This document shows positions 7,837 to 17,110 of a DNA stretch of 45,575 nt, piece by piece (position 1 is the stretch's first letter; each line of letters starts with the position of its first letter). The DNA is from Barnesiella intestinihominis YIT 11860 (GTDB lineage: Bacteria; Bacteroidota; Bacteroidia; Bacteroidales; Barnesiellaceae): positions 853,015 to 898,589 of the forward strand of contig NZ_JH815203.1 in assembly GCF_000296465.1 (NCBI RefSeq), written 5' to 3'. The notes beneath the pieces are model-generated. The model saw only the letters and a program-made list of their open reading frames with translations, did not search any database and was not told where the DNA came from. A program made the translations under genes and the position numbers.

Positions 7837-9081
7837 ATGAATTACAAAGTCTTTGCTCCACACGACTGCCACATAGAAGTCGAACTGCCGGCATCCAAAA
7901 GTATCAGCAACAGGGCACTCGTCATAAACGCCCTGTGCGACGATTCGATACCGATAACCAACGTGTCCGACTGTGACGACACACGGGTCATGAAACAGGC
8001 TTTCACGGAAAAAAACAGTTCGATCGATATACACGGAGCAGGAACAGCCATGCGATTTCTCACGGCCTACTATGCTCAAAAACGAGATTACGAATGTATC
8101 ATATCGGGCTCCGAGAGAATGAAACAACGCCCCATAAAAATACTGGTCGATGCTCTACGCTCTCTGGGAGCAGATATCCGATACTTCGACAAAGAAGGAT
8201 TCCCCCCTTTGCAAATTTTTGGGAAAGAACTAAGAGGCGGAGAGCTTTCTCTACCGGGCAATGTCAGCTCCCAATACATATCGGCACTACTCATGATAGC
8301 ACCTTATATGCAAAACGGATTGGAGCTGACCCTCACAGGCAAAATAGTTTCTACGCCTTATATCGAAATGACTCTCGAAATGATGTCTTATTTCGGTATA
8401 GAGGCACACCGCTCCAACAATACCATACGAATTCCGGCCGGCCGATACTGCCCGAAGCAATTCCGAATAGAACCGGATTGGTCGGCAGCTTCCTATTGGT
8501 ATGAAATTGCGGCGCTCACACCCGAAGCCGACATATTCCTGCCGAATCTCTCGAACAAAAGCCTTCAAGGTGATGCCCGTATAGCTGCACTTTTTGAACC
8601 GCTGGGTGTTTCCAGCCTGTTTTCTCAGGAAGGCACAAAACTAAGAAAATCGGATAGAAGCATTTCATTATACGAACAGGACCTATCCGAGCAACCCGAC
8701 TTGGCCCAAACCCTTGTCGTAACTTGCTGTTTAATAGGGCTTCCATTCAAATTCACAGGGCTGCAAACCCTTAAAATAAAGGAAACAGATCGCATATCTG
8801 CCCTACAAAATGAGCTTATTAAATTAGGATATAAACTAATATCTTCGGACAGATCACTCGAATGGAACGGAGAATCTATCGCTCCGAAGGTTGCACCGGT
8901 CATAGAAACCTACGACGATCATCGCATGGCTATGGCATTTGCCCCAGCCTCGTTTCTCTTCCCGGGAATAAAGATTAAAGACATTTCGGTAGTGGATAAA
9001 TCATACCCCAACTATTGGAAAGACCTCTGTAAAGCAGGCTTCTCGCTTGAAAAGGACGAAAAAGAAGGAACACGATTATGA
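7837..9081 (+). CDS. aroA: 3-phosphoshikimate 1-carboxyvinyltransferase (EPSP synthase)
   Basis: AroA joins shikimate 3-phosphate and phosphoenolpyruvate to form EPSP in the cytoplasmic shikimate pathway. The 414-residue protein has the S3P/PEP-binding start PASKSISNRALVINAL, the glycine-rich loop GAGTAMRFLTAY, LPGNVSSQYISALL, KETDRISALQNEL and the C-terminal DDHRMAMAFA, all typical of the family; the length is normal. The stop codon overlaps the next ATG (ATGA, 9078-9081), so it heads a tightly coupled gene string. Confidence 0.97.
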   Translation: MNYKVFAPHDCHIEVELPASKSISNRALVINALCDDSIPITNVSDCDDTRVMKQAFTEKNSSIDIHGAGTAMRFLTAYYAQKRDYECIISGSERMKQRPIKILVDALRSLGADIRYFDKEGFPPLQIFGKELRGGELSLPGNVSSQYISALLMIAPYMQNGLELTLTGKIVSTPYIEMTLEMMSYFGIEAHRSNNTIRIPAGRYCPKQFRIEPDWSAASYWYEIAALTPEADIFLPNLSNKSLQGDARIAALFEPLGVSSLFSQEGTKLRKSDRSISLYEQDLSEQPDLAQTLVVTCCLIGLPFKFTGLQTLKIKETDRISALQNELIKLGYKLISSDRSLEWNGESIAPKVAPVIETYDDHRMAMAFAPASFLFPGIKIKDISVVDKSYPNYWKDLCKAGFSLEKDEKEGTRL

Positions 9082-9494
9082 TTATACTCATCTCTGCCAT
9101 CATACTTTTAGGTATTGTTACTTACTATTTCCATCGACTGGATTTAAAAAAACAGGTTGAAAAAACTAATAAAATAGTTCAAACCAAAATTCAAGAACCT
9201 CCGCAAGAATGTTGCGGACGGCATCTCGTTTGCGAACGCGACAGCCTGCTCGCCGGAGTAAGCAAAACAATAGAATACTACGACGACGAAGAGCTCGATG
9301 CTTGGAAAGGAATCGAACCCGACAGCTATACACCCGAACAAATAGAACTCTTTCGGGAAATTTTCTATACGCTACGACCGGAAGATGTGCCGGGGTGGGT
9401 ACGCAGTTTGCAATTACGACAAATCGCCGTCCCCGAGTCACTGCGAGACGAAATACTGCTCGTTGTCAATGAACAAAGAACGATCGACAAATAA
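9078..9494 (+). CDS. Conserved small membrane-anchored protein of unknown function
   Basis: The 138-residue protein starts with one membrane segment (IILISAIILLGIVTYYF), followed by a charged linker, a cysteine group (ECCGRHLVCERD) and an acidic region with a conserved look (YDDEELDAWKGIEPDSYTPEQIE). The rest would lie in the cytoplasm or periplasm depending on topology. The gene overlaps aroA by 4 bp and stops 6 bp before the ABC permease, so the three are probably one operon. I do not recognise a function; the cysteines could bind a metal, which would suit the metal transporter next door, but that is speculation. Confidence 0.75.
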   Translation: MIILISAIILLGIVTYYFHRLDLKKQVEKTNKIVQTKIQEPPQECCGRHLVCERDSLLAGVSKTIEYYDDEELDAWKGIEPDSYTPEQIELFREIFYTLRPEDVPGWVRSLQLRQIAVPESLRDEILLVVNEQRTIDK

Positions 9495-9500
9495 TTGCTT

Positions 9501-10325
9501 ATGATAGACATTCTCAATTATACATTCTTTCAAAATGCTTTGTGGGCGATACTACTCATTTCCATAACAAGTGCCATCATCGGCACATACATCGTCGCAC
9601 GCCGCATGCTATTTATTACCGGGGGCATAACCCATGCATCTTTCGGTGGTTTGGGTGTAGGGTATTACCTCGGCATCAATCCCACGCTTTCGGCTCTTGT
9701 TTTCGCTATCCTTTCCGCATTGGGAGTCGAATGGCTGTCTCGGGGCAAATCGGTTCGTGAAGACTCTGCCATAGCGGTCGTATGGGCGTTAGGCATGGCA
9801 ATCGGGATCATTTTTATTTTCATGACACCCGGCTACACACCGGGGCTCACGGAATTTCTTTTCGGAAACATTCTCACCATCACCCGCACGGATATATTCA
9901 TCTTTGCGGCCTTTGCCTCATTATTGATTTTCTACACCGTGTTGCAATACAAGACCATCGTATATACGGCTTTCGATGCCGACTTTGCCCACACCCGCGG
10001 TATCAAGACACGCCTCGTCAACTATATCATGACATTTTTTGTGGCGACCGCCGTGGTTCTTACCATTCGTCTGGTCGGTATCATGCTCCTCATCTCCATA
10101 CTCTCTTTACCGCAAATGATCGCCGAACTTTTCTGTCACAAATTCCGAAATATCGTTTGGCTGTCGGGAGCAATCAATCTCCTCTGCGGCATAGGAGGAC
10201 TATTACTCTCCTATTGGCTCGACGTCCCTGCGGGAGCAACCATCGTATTTACCTTGATAATCGCCTATTTTGTTGTAAAAATTATAGCTTCCTACCTACA
10301 TTCTGCAACCGGTAAAAAGCAATAA
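9501..10325 (+). CDS. Zinc/manganese-type ABC transporter permease (ABC-3 family)
   Basis: A 274-residue protein with about eight hydrophobic segments and the ABC-3/ZnuB-TroC motifs GGITHASFGGLGVGYYLG near the N-terminus and VRLVGIMLLISILSLPQMIA near the C-terminus, including the GxxLLxxxLxxP pattern that contacts the ATPase. It would form the inner-membrane channel of a zinc, manganese or iron importer. ATG at 9501 is preferred over an in-frame TTG two codons upstream. No ATPase or binding-protein gene is in the window, so its partners must be encoded elsewhere. Confidence 0.88.
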   Translation: MIDILNYTFFQNALWAILLISITSAIIGTYIVARRMLFITGGITHASFGGLGVGYYLGINPTLSALVFAILSALGVEWLSRGKSVREDSAIAVVWALGMAIGIIFIFMTPGYTPGLTEFLFGNILTITRTDIFIFAAFASLLIFYTVLQYKTIVYTAFDADFAHTRGIKTRLVNYIMTFFVATAVVLTIRLVGIMLLISILSLPQMIAELFCHKFRNIVWLSGAINLLCGIGGLLLSYWLDVPAGATIVFTLIIAYFVVKIIASYLHSATGKKQ

Positions 10326-10375
10326 AACAGGAAAAATTCAGTTTAAAAAATGGAGTATTATCCCTATAACATCGA

Positions 10376-13147
10376 TTGAAAAAAAGAATACTACATACTA
10401 TCGGTTTATTTATTGTTCTTACACTCGTATCTTGTTCCACGAAAAAGAATACGGCGGTGACACGTTTTTACCATAGCTTTACCACCCGCTACAACGTCTA
10501 TTTCAACGGAATAGAAAATTACAAAGAACAACTCAAAGAGATGGAAGAAGGATACGAGGATAATTTCACGGACCTCCTGCTCATGCATCCGGCACAAGCC
10601 TATGCAAATCCCAAAGACCCGCAACCATCGGGAAGTTTCGATCGGACTATCGAGAAATGCCAGAAAGCCATACAGTTGCATTCCATTAAGAAAAGGCCGA
10701 AAAGAAATTCTAAAAAAATGAGCGATCCCAAATACCGGGAGTATATGAAACGGGACGAATACAACCCGTTTATTCACAACGCATGGAGGCTTATGGGAAA
10801 AGCACAATACTACAAAGGCGATTTCCTCGGAGCCGCCGCGACTTTCCTTTATATATCCCGCCATTTCACTTGGATGCCCGATTTGGTAGCAGAGTCGCGC
10901 ATTTGGCAAGCTCGGTGTTACATCGCTATGGGCTGGTTGTACGAAGCGGAAGATATACTGCTCAAAATCAACAACGAGAAATTGCCCGAATCCCAAAACA
11001 ACTGGTTTGCGACAGTCAATGCCGATTACCTTGTTCACAAAGGGGAATACGAAAAAGCTATTCCTTTTCTCGAAACGGCCATTAAGTCTGCTTCGAGCAA
11101 ACAACAACGCATCCGAATGACATTCCTGCTGGCGCAACTCTATGCAGCCACACAAAATCCTACGAAAGCATACCAGACATACGGAAAAGTCATCGGCATG
11201 AATCCACCCTATCGAACCGAATTCAATGCTCGGATCAAACAAACCGAAGTCTATTCGGGGAAAGATATTTCGAAAGAAGTAAAGAAACTCACCCGTATGG
11301 CTTCCCGGGATCGTAACAAAGAATATCTCGATCAAATATACTACGCCATCGGCAATCTCTACCTGTCCCGCAAAGACACGCTCAAAGCGATGGAAAACTA
11401 CCGCTTGGCAAATCAAAAGAGCACTCGCAACGGCATAGAAAAAGCCATCTGCCAAATCACGCTCGGCAATCTCTATTTCGAAAGAAGAGAGTATGTCGAT
11501 GCCCAACCGTGCTATGCCGAAGCCATTCCCCAACTGAAAGAAGACTATCCCCAATACGACCTGCTCTCCCGACGATCGTCCGTCCTCGACGAGCTGGTTG
11601 TCTATGCACAAAATGTCGAGCTGCAAGACAGTTTGCAAAACTTGGCGGCCATGAGCGAAGACGACCGGAACAAAGCCATACAAAAAATCATCGACAACCT
11701 CATCAAAAAAGAAAAAGAAGAGGCCGAAGCACAACAGCGAGAAGAATATCTCGCCCAACAACAAGGGCCTCAGTTCAACAACGACAACTCGGCCAAACAA
11801 AATACGACGATTCTCTCTGGGGACAAATCATGGTATTTCTATAACAAGCCTATGGTTTCTGCCGGTAAAACCGAATTCCAACGGATTTGGGGTAGCCGAA
11901 AACTCGAAGACGACTGGCGTCGTCGCAACAAATCGGGATTCTCCATGAGCGACTTTGCCGAGCAATCGGGAAACAGTGAAAACGAAGATTTGGCCGACAA
12001 TTCTCTCCCCGATGAAGAAAACCCCGACAGCATACAATCCGACGCGGCCGACGATCCTCATAAACCCGAATTCTACCTCAAACAAATACCTATGACACCG
12101 GAGGCAATGGAAACATCGAACGAAGTCGTTGCCGAAGGCTTGTTCAACATGGGTATTATCCTCAAAAACAAACTCGAAGACTACCCGGCGGCCATCGCCA
12201 ACTTCAACTTATTGGAAGAGCGGTTCCCCGAGAACCCCTACCGACTCGACGTATACTATAACATGTACCTCATGTACATGCGTAACGGAGATGTCGTCAC
12301 CGCAGGGATATACCGGGATAAGATTCGTTCTGTATTCCCCGAAAGCCCCTATGCGCAAGCTATGGCCGATCCGCATTATTTGGATAATCTGCGACGCATG
12401 AGCACTGTCCAAGATTCTATTTACGAAGCCACCTATGCCGCTTATCTCGAAAACGACAACAGAACGGTACACGGGAACACGACTTTCATGAAAGAAAAAT
12501 ATCCGCTCTCGCCGCTTATGCCCAAATTCCTTTTCCTCGATGCGCTGGCCTACATCGGTGACAAACAGTACGACCATTTCAAAGCAGGCTTGAAAGATCT
12601 GCTCGAACGTTACCCGCAAGCCGACGTTTCGCCTATGGCGACCACAATGCTCAAAGGAGTCGCTCAGGGACGTCAGGTTGCCGAAGGCAGCGGGAACATG
12701 CGGGGAATGATTTGGAAGGCACGGCTCACCAACGATACGACGACGTTGGCGAACGATACCGCTCAGGCAACGTTCACACAAGACCTGAATGCACCGCACG
12801 TGCTGCTTCTGGTCTATGCGACCGACAGCGTATCGTCCAATCAATTACTCTTCGACGTGGCGAAACACAACTTCACCAGCTTCGTCATTAAAGATTTCGA
12901 CCTCGAAATAATGACCTTTAACGAAATAAGTATGTTAGTTGTCAAAGGATTTAATAACTTTGACGAGTTATCCCACTATCGTCGGGTTCTCGATAACAGC
13001 GAAACATTCCGTTATCCGCCGGGAGTAAGACCCGTAATGATCAGCGAGGATAACTTCAAGAAACTGCTCGAAGGATACAGTTTCGAAGACTATTTCTTAT
13101 TCCTTGAAAACAATCCTCAACCGACAGAGCCTTATGAAAAACGGTAA
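10376..13147 (+). CDS. porW: PorW/SprE-like TPR lipoprotein of the type IX secretion system
   Basis: The 923-residue protein has a lipoprotein signal (MKKRILHTIGLFIVLTLVSC, Cys at the lipobox) and then the TRFYHSFTTRYNVYFNG segment typical of PorW/SprE proteins, several tetratricopeptide-like repeats (about residues 130-390), a charged low-complexity linker (about 430-560), and further repeats to the end. PorW and SprE are T9SS components that bridge the PorKN ring and the translocon. The start is TTG at 10376; no ATG in this frame would keep the signal peptide. It overlaps porX by 14 bp. Family assignment is from sequence features, and a T9SS-independent homologue is possible. Confidence 0.85.
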   Translation: MKKRILHTIGLFIVLTLVSCSTKKNTAVTRFYHSFTTRYNVYFNGIENYKEQLKEMEEGYEDNFTDLLLMHPAQAYANPKDPQPSGSFDRTIEKCQKAIQLHSIKKRPKRNSKKMSDPKYREYMKRDEYNPFIHNAWRLMGKAQYYKGDFLGAAATFLYISRHFTWMPDLVAESRIWQARCYIAMGWLYEAEDILLKINNEKLPESQNNWFATVNADYLVHKGEYEKAIPFLETAIKSASSKQQRIRMTFLLAQLYAATQNPTKAYQTYGKVIGMNPPYRTEFNARIKQTEVYSGKDISKEVKKLTRMASRDRNKEYLDQIYYAIGNLYLSRKDTLKAMENYRLANQKSTRNGIEKAICQITLGNLYFERREYVDAQPCYAEAIPQLKEDYPQYDLLSRRSSVLDELVVYAQNVELQDSLQNLAAMSEDDRNKAIQKIIDNLIKKEKEEAEAQQREEYLAQQQGPQFNNDNSAKQNTTILSGDKSWYFYNKPMVSAGKTEFQRIWGSRKLEDDWRRRNKSGFSMSDFAEQSGNSENEDLADNSLPDEENPDSIQSDAADDPHKPEFYLKQIPMTPEAMETSNEVVAEGLFNMGIILKNKLEDYPAAIANFNLLEERFPENPYRLDVYYNMYLMYMRNGDVVTAGIYRDKIRSVFPESPYAQAMADPHYLDNLRRMSTVQDSIYEATYAAYLENDNRTVHGNTTFMKEKYPLSPLMPKFLFLDALAYIGDKQYDHFKAGLKDLLERYPQADVSPMATTMLKGVAQGRQVAEGSGNMRGMIWKARLTNDTTTLANDTAQATFTQDLNAPHVLLLVYATDSVSSNQLLFDVAKHNFTSFVIKDFDLEIMTFNEISMLVVKGFNNFDELSHYRRVLDNSETFRYPPGVRPVMISEDNFKKLLEGYSFEDYFLFLENNPQPTEPYEKR

Positions 13148-14675
13148 AATACTTTGGGCCGACGATGAAATCGATTTACTGAAACCGCATATCCTCTTTC
13201 TACAACAAAAAGGATATGAAGTCACAACTGTATCGAATGGACGAGATGCGCTTGAAAAAGCAGCTCATGAGACCTTCGACCTCATTATCCTCGACGAAAA
13301 CATGCCGGGATTGAGCGGGCTCGATACCCTCGGCCAGATCAAGATGGAAAATCCCGAGATTCCCGTCGTCATGATCACCAAGAGCGAAGAAGAAAACATC
13401 ATGAACCAAGCCATCGGAAACAAAATATCCGATTACCTCATCAAGCCGGTCAATCCCAATCAGATTCTCCTCTCCATAAAGAAAAATCTCCACCACAAAG
13501 AGATCATCTTGGAAAAGACATCGAGCGACTATCGACAGGAGTTCCAACACATTAGCAGCCAGATAAACGACTCCTATTCTTGGAACGACTGGTTTGAAGT
13601 TTACAAAAAGCTCGTGTTCTGGGAATTGGAACTCACACAAGCCGAAAGCGATATGGACGAACTGCTCACCATGCAGAAGACCGAAGCCAACAGCGCTTTC
13701 GCCAAATTCGTCAAGAAAAACTACGAAAAGTGGATTACCGGAGGCGAGCATCCCTTGATGAGCCATGAACTTTTCAAAACCAAAGTCTTCCCCCTCATCG
13801 ACAACGGGGAGAAAGTATTTTTCATACTCATCGACAACTTCCGTTTCGACCAATGGAGAGTAATCAAACCTCTGCTTAACGAATACTTTACGGCCGAGGA
13901 AGACCTCTATTTCAGTATCCTGCCCACAGCCACGCAATATGCCCGCAACGCTATCTTCTCCGGTTTGCTGCCCAACCAGATAGCTCGCATGTTCCCCGAC
14001 CTATGGGTAGACGAGGACGAAGAAGAAGGAAAAAACCTGAACGAGGCTCCCCTCATTCAGACACTGCTCGACCGGTTCCGCAAACGATATACATTCTCTT
14101 ACAATAAAATCAACGAATCGGCATTCGGCGAAAGACTCATTCAAAACTTCCCGCAAATCGAGAATAACCAACTCAATGTCTGCGTGCTCAATTTCGTCGA
14201 TATGCTTTCCCATGCTCGCACCGAATCCAAAATGATTCGTGAGCTCGCCTCCTCGGAGGCCGCCTACCGCTCCATTACCGAGTCTTGGTTCCGCCACTCG
14301 TCGGCGCTCGACCTCTTCCGCAAAATCGCCGAAAAAGATTTTAAAATCATTCTCACCACCGATCACGGGACGGTACACGTCAATAACCCCATCAAAGTAA
14401 TCGGCGATAAAAATACCAATACCAACTTACGGTATAAAGTAGGGAAATCGCTCAGCTACAACCCCAAGCAGGTATATGAAATCAAAACACCCGAACGATA
14501 CGGACTGCCGTCGCCCAACGTCAGCTCCACCTACATATTCGCCACGAACCACGACTTCTTTGCATACCCCAATAATTACAACTACTACGTAGGGTACTAT
14601 AAAGATACGTTCCAACACGGAGGCATCTCTATGGAAGAAATGATGATTCCCTTGATAACACTCACAAAAAAATAA
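13134..14675 (+). CDS. porX: PorX-like response regulator with PglZ/alkaline phosphatase-like output domain
   Basis: The 513-residue protein has an N-terminal receiver domain: acidic pair D10-D11, phospho-acceptor D54 (LIILDENMPG), Thr in VMITKSEEE and the conserved Lys of DYLIKPVNP. After a helical linker (about 125-200) comes a PglZ-type phosphatase/phosphodiesterase fold with LIDNFRFDQW, TATQYARNAIFSG and TDHGTVHV, carrying the metal-binding Asp/Thr/His expected of the alkaline phosphatase superfamily. PorX regulates T9SS in Porphyromonas gingivalis and related species. ATG at 13134 is used because the family starts with the KILWADDE strand. It overlaps porW by 14 bp and stops 6 bp before tsaE. 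PorX homologues also occur in Bacteroidetes without T9SS. Confidence 0.93.
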   Translation: MKNGKILWADDEIDLLKPHILFLQQKGYEVTTVSNGRDALEKAAHETFDLIILDENMPGLSGLDTLGQIKMENPEIPVVMITKSEEENIMNQAIGNKISDYLIKPVNPNQILLSIKKNLHHKEIILEKTSSDYRQEFQHISSQINDSYSWNDWFEVYKKLVFWELELTQAESDMDELLTMQKTEANSAFAKFVKKNYEKWITGGEHPLMSHELFKTKVFPLIDNGEKVFFILIDNFRFDQWRVIKPLLNEYFTAEEDLYFSILPTATQYARNAIFSGLLPNQIARMFPDLWVDEDEEEGKNLNEAPLIQTLLDRFRKRYTFSYNKINESAFGERLIQNFPQIENNQLNVCVLNFVDMLSHARTESKMIRELASSEAAYRSITESWFRHSSALDLFRKIAEKDFKIILTTDHGTVHVNNPIKVIGDKNTNTNLRYKVGKSLSYNPKQVYEIKTPERYGLPSPNVSSTYIFATNHDFFAYPNNYNYYVGYYKDTFQHGGISMEEMMIPLITLTKK

Positions 14676-14681
14676 AAACTC

Positions 14682-15104
14682 ATGCACACGCTTACGATAA
14701 AAAATCTCGACCAAATACAAGAAACAGCCCGCCAATTCATTAAGCTCATGGGCGACAATACGGTATTCGCTTTTCACGGCAACATGGGAGCCGGAAAAAC
14801 GACTTTCATTAAAGCCGTTTGTGAAGAACTCGGTGTAGACGACCCCGTCAATAGTCCCACATTCGCCATTATCAACGAATACCGGTCCGCTACTACCGGC
14901 GAACTCATCTACCACTTCGATTGCTACCGGCTCGACAAAATCGAAGAAGCCTATGACCTCGGAGCCGAAGACTATTTCGCCAGCGGGGCTCTCTGCTTCA
15001 TCGAATGGCCCGACAAAATCGAAGAGCTGCTCCCCTACGATTGTGTAAATGTCCATATCGCCGAGACCGAAAACGGAGCCCGGTCGATTACACTCGACAT
15101 CTGA
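14682..15104 (+). CDS. tsaE: tRNA threonylcarbamoyladenosine biosynthesis ATPase TsaE
   Basis: TsaE is the ATPase that works with TsaB and TsaD to transfer threonylcarbamoyl to adenosine 37 of ANN-reading tRNAs. The 140-residue protein has the Walker A motif [10 protein letters not shown] (near residues 33-42), the switch-like region [12 protein letters not shown], and the Walker B-like [10 protein letters not shown], all typical of TsaE. Length is normal. It lies 6 bp after porX, so it is probably in the same transcript. The TsaC-type enzyme of the same pathway is at 38706-39317. Confidence 0.95.
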   Translation: MHTLTIKNLDQIQETARQFIKLMGDNTVFAFHGNMGAGKTTFIKAVCEELGVDDPVNSPTFAIINEYRSATTGELIYHFDCYRLDKIEEAYDLGAEDYFASGALCFIEWPDKIEELLPYDCVNVHIAETENGARSITLDI

Positions 15105-15214
15105 AAATCATAGTATCGCCCCGAAACTCCAATCCTATATTTTTCTTGCCAAGCGAGGTATCGGAAAAATAGGAGAAATATACTCAGGAAAAAAATGTTG
15201 AACCCTCTACCACA

Positions 15215-15469
15215 ATGAACGACACTCCGGCACTCATTCCTGCACTCATCGTTCTATGCCTGTTTCTCATATCGGGCATACTGTCCCTCTGTGCGGCGAT
15301 AGCCGACTGGAATTGGTTCTTCAACAGCAAGAACTGCCGCATGCTCACATCGAGACTTTCCCGCCGAAAAGCCCGTTGGCTTTATGGAATCATCGGCTGT
15401 CTCATTCTCTATATGACAGTAGTCATCGCTCTCGATATCTTATCAAAAACCCCGATTATCGACGGATAA
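15215..15469 (+). CDS. Small membrane protein resembling immunity protein 17 (Imm17)
   Basis: An 84-residue protein with two membrane segments (LIVLCLFLISGILSLCAAIA and WLYGIIGCLILYMTVVIAL) joined by the loop DWNWFFNSKNCRML. The NW-x-WFFNS loop followed by basic residues and LYGIIG resembles the Imm17 family named as immunity proteins of polymorphic toxins; many members are orphans. No toxin gene adjoins it. The assignment rests on motif resemblance, so a general function is not claimed. Confidence 0.6.
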   Translation: MNDTPALIPALIVLCLFLISGILSLCAAIADWNWFFNSKNCRMLTSRLSRRKARWLYGIIGCLILYMTVVIALDILSKTPIIDG

Positions 15470-15583
15470 ATCAAATTGCCCCCTTTTCTCTCTTTACCCC
15501 CATAAAAACAAAAATTCTTCCTCATTGTTATATAAATAGATTCAGTCATATTGACTCAAATATTAAAATATAACAATAACATT

Positions 15584-16552
15584 ATGAAAAAACTTTTGTT
15601 GGGAGCAATCTCCTTTCTCGTCCTCTTCTCTGCTTGTAAAGACGATGACAATGTAAACAGTAACACCACACCGCCGGAAGAGACTCAACTGGTAACCCCC
15701 GAAGTAAGAGCCCGTATCGCCGACCCTCTTAACCAAAACCCGTTTACGGGTATTCTCGAAATTTATCCGTGTAATGCCGAAACTTCCATTTATTACGGGA
15801 ACTTTATCAACGGAAATAAAACTGTATTCAATGGATACTATACCATATTAGACGGGCATGTATATGGAGAATACAATAGACCGCTCCATCTTCCTCTGGG
15901 AACATACAATATGGTATATTGGGGAACTCCGAAATACGATGACCCCATTTATAATACACCGGCCATTAACTCCCCCGGCATAACGCAAGGAGTTGACCTT
16001 TCCAATTTATATTTCAGATTAAGGGCCAATACCGATAATACTTACATGCCCGTATATGATTTAGTGCATGCTGTAAAACCGGCACAAATAGGAAAAGAAG
16101 ATTTACAGGCTTCATTGACGCGTGTAACTGCCGGACTTAAAATAATTGCAAAAATGAAGCAAAACGAAGTTTTCAGCCCTATGATTACAAACATTCAAGC
16201 TCGTATCGGAGGTATTGCCGAAAAGATGAACTTCTATACAGCCGAAACTGAAAACAAGACCAAAACAGTAAAATTTAATCTGGAACGTTCTACCGACGGG
16301 ACAATCATGAGCAACGCTACGGTCATGCTGTTCCCCTCCGCCGAGAATCCTCCTTTGGAACTGATCATTACATTGGAAGACGGTAGCGAACATAAACTCT
16401 CCAAAAATTTAAGTTCGACCCTTTCGGAAAACACAAAACTGACTCTCAACATCATTTTGGGAGAAATCATGTCCGGTGAAACGCCCGGCGACTTCTCTAT
16501 CGAGGACTGGAACGAGATAAGTGAAACTATCGAATTCCCGGTTATAAATTAA
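15584..16552 (+). CDS. FimB/Mfa2-like fimbrial lipoprotein
   Basis: The 322-residue protein starts with a lipoprotein signal (MKKLLLGAISFLVLFSAC, Cys18). The body has a fimbrillin-like beta-sandwich look: LPLGTYNMVYWG, a central DLQASLTRVTAGLKIIAKMK strand typical of Mfa2/FimB-type proteins, and a final domain ending FSIEDWNEISETIEFPVIN. Such proteins anchor or assemble the short fimbriae of Bacteroidales after lipoprotein export and protease-assisted strand exchange. No fimbrillin genes lie next to it, so it may act alone or with a distant locus. ATG at 15584 is chosen because it begins the signal peptide; the frame is open further upstream. It ends in a strong terminator. Confidence 0.75.
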   Translation: MKKLLLGAISFLVLFSACKDDDNVNSNTTPPEETQLVTPEVRARIADPLNQNPFTGILEIYPCNAETSIYYGNFINGNKTVFNGYYTILDGHVYGEYNRPLHLPLGTYNMVYWGTPKYDDPIYNTPAINSPGITQGVDLSNLYFRLRANTDNTYMPVYDLVHAVKPAQIGKEDLQASLTRVTAGLKIIAKMKQNEVFSPMITNIQARIGGIAEKMNFYTAETENKTKTVKFNLERSTDGTIMSNATVMLFPSAENPPLELIITLEDGSEHKLSKNLSSTLSENTKLTLNIILGEIMSGETPGDFSIEDWNEISETIEFPVIN

Positions 16553-16576
16553 CAAACTATATATATTATACTTACA

Positions 16577-16612
16577 CAAGAAAAGCGGTCAAAGAATTGA
16601 CCGCTTTTCTTG
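16577..16612 (+). terminator. Rho-independent terminator of the fimbrial lipoprotein gene
   Basis: A perfect 16-bp stem (16577-16592 with 16597-16612) closes an AGAA tetraloop 25 bp after the stop codon. The descending arm ends in CTTTTCTTG, giving a partial U-tract. Confidence 0.85.
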
Positions 16613-16729
16613 TATGATAACCCCATTTCCCTATCTCAGGACATCAAGTAGAAAATCAAAGGGGAAAATAAACATAAATTTTAGCGAACGCAATGAATTG
16701 CATTTATCCTTCTCCCCTGCTTCGATACT

Positions 16730-17052
16730 TAGGAGAAGGTTGAATACGTCTTGTCTTACCGGCAAATTACGCGATAAAAGAATGTCGCAAAACACCTCCC
16801 CTATCTTATCTACGATGAGCAGAGGAAGAGGTGCATACCCTATTTGTTGCTGCCGTTGATATTACTCCTTCTCTTCTGCCATCTCCCGTAACATTGCGGG
16901 GTGTTTCAGTTTTCTCTATCGAAGATATTTAAAACTCCTCCCCTGCCGTGTCCCGCAGCATTGCGGGGTGTTGCGGAGTAATATAGGGGAGGTGGCACGT
17001 AGTGACGGAGGGGTTAAAAAATATCCACAATAGGAGAAACGTATCAAGGCAT
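16730..17052. repeat. REP-like palindromic repeat cluster B
   Basis: The convergent gap between the fimbrial lipoprotein and the membrane protein holds several units. The best one has outer arms CCTCCCCT (16937-16944) and AGGGGAGG (16985-16992) enclosing a perfect inner hairpin CCCGCA-GCAT-TGCGGG (16952-16967), then GGCACGTAGTGACGGAGGGG and the tail AAATATC...ACGTATCAAGG, which recurs at the end of cluster A. A partial unit at about 16864-16935 recurs in the same order in cluster C. Confidence 0.75.
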
Positions 17053-17110
17053 CAACCTCTCTCCCAATGTGCCGCAAATATCGAGAAGATATCGAAGAAA
17101 CGACAATCCG

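Noticed and set aside
7438-8127. A 229-codon minus-strand frame between the thioredoxin operon and aroA
   Set aside because: It is antisense to aroA and runs through the REP-like repeats, whose unit gives repeated HPAM-type peptides.
10406-11800. A 464-codon minus-strand frame
   Set aside because: Antisense of porW; it is rich in hydrophobic residues only because porW is rich in charged codons, and has no homologue-like motifs.
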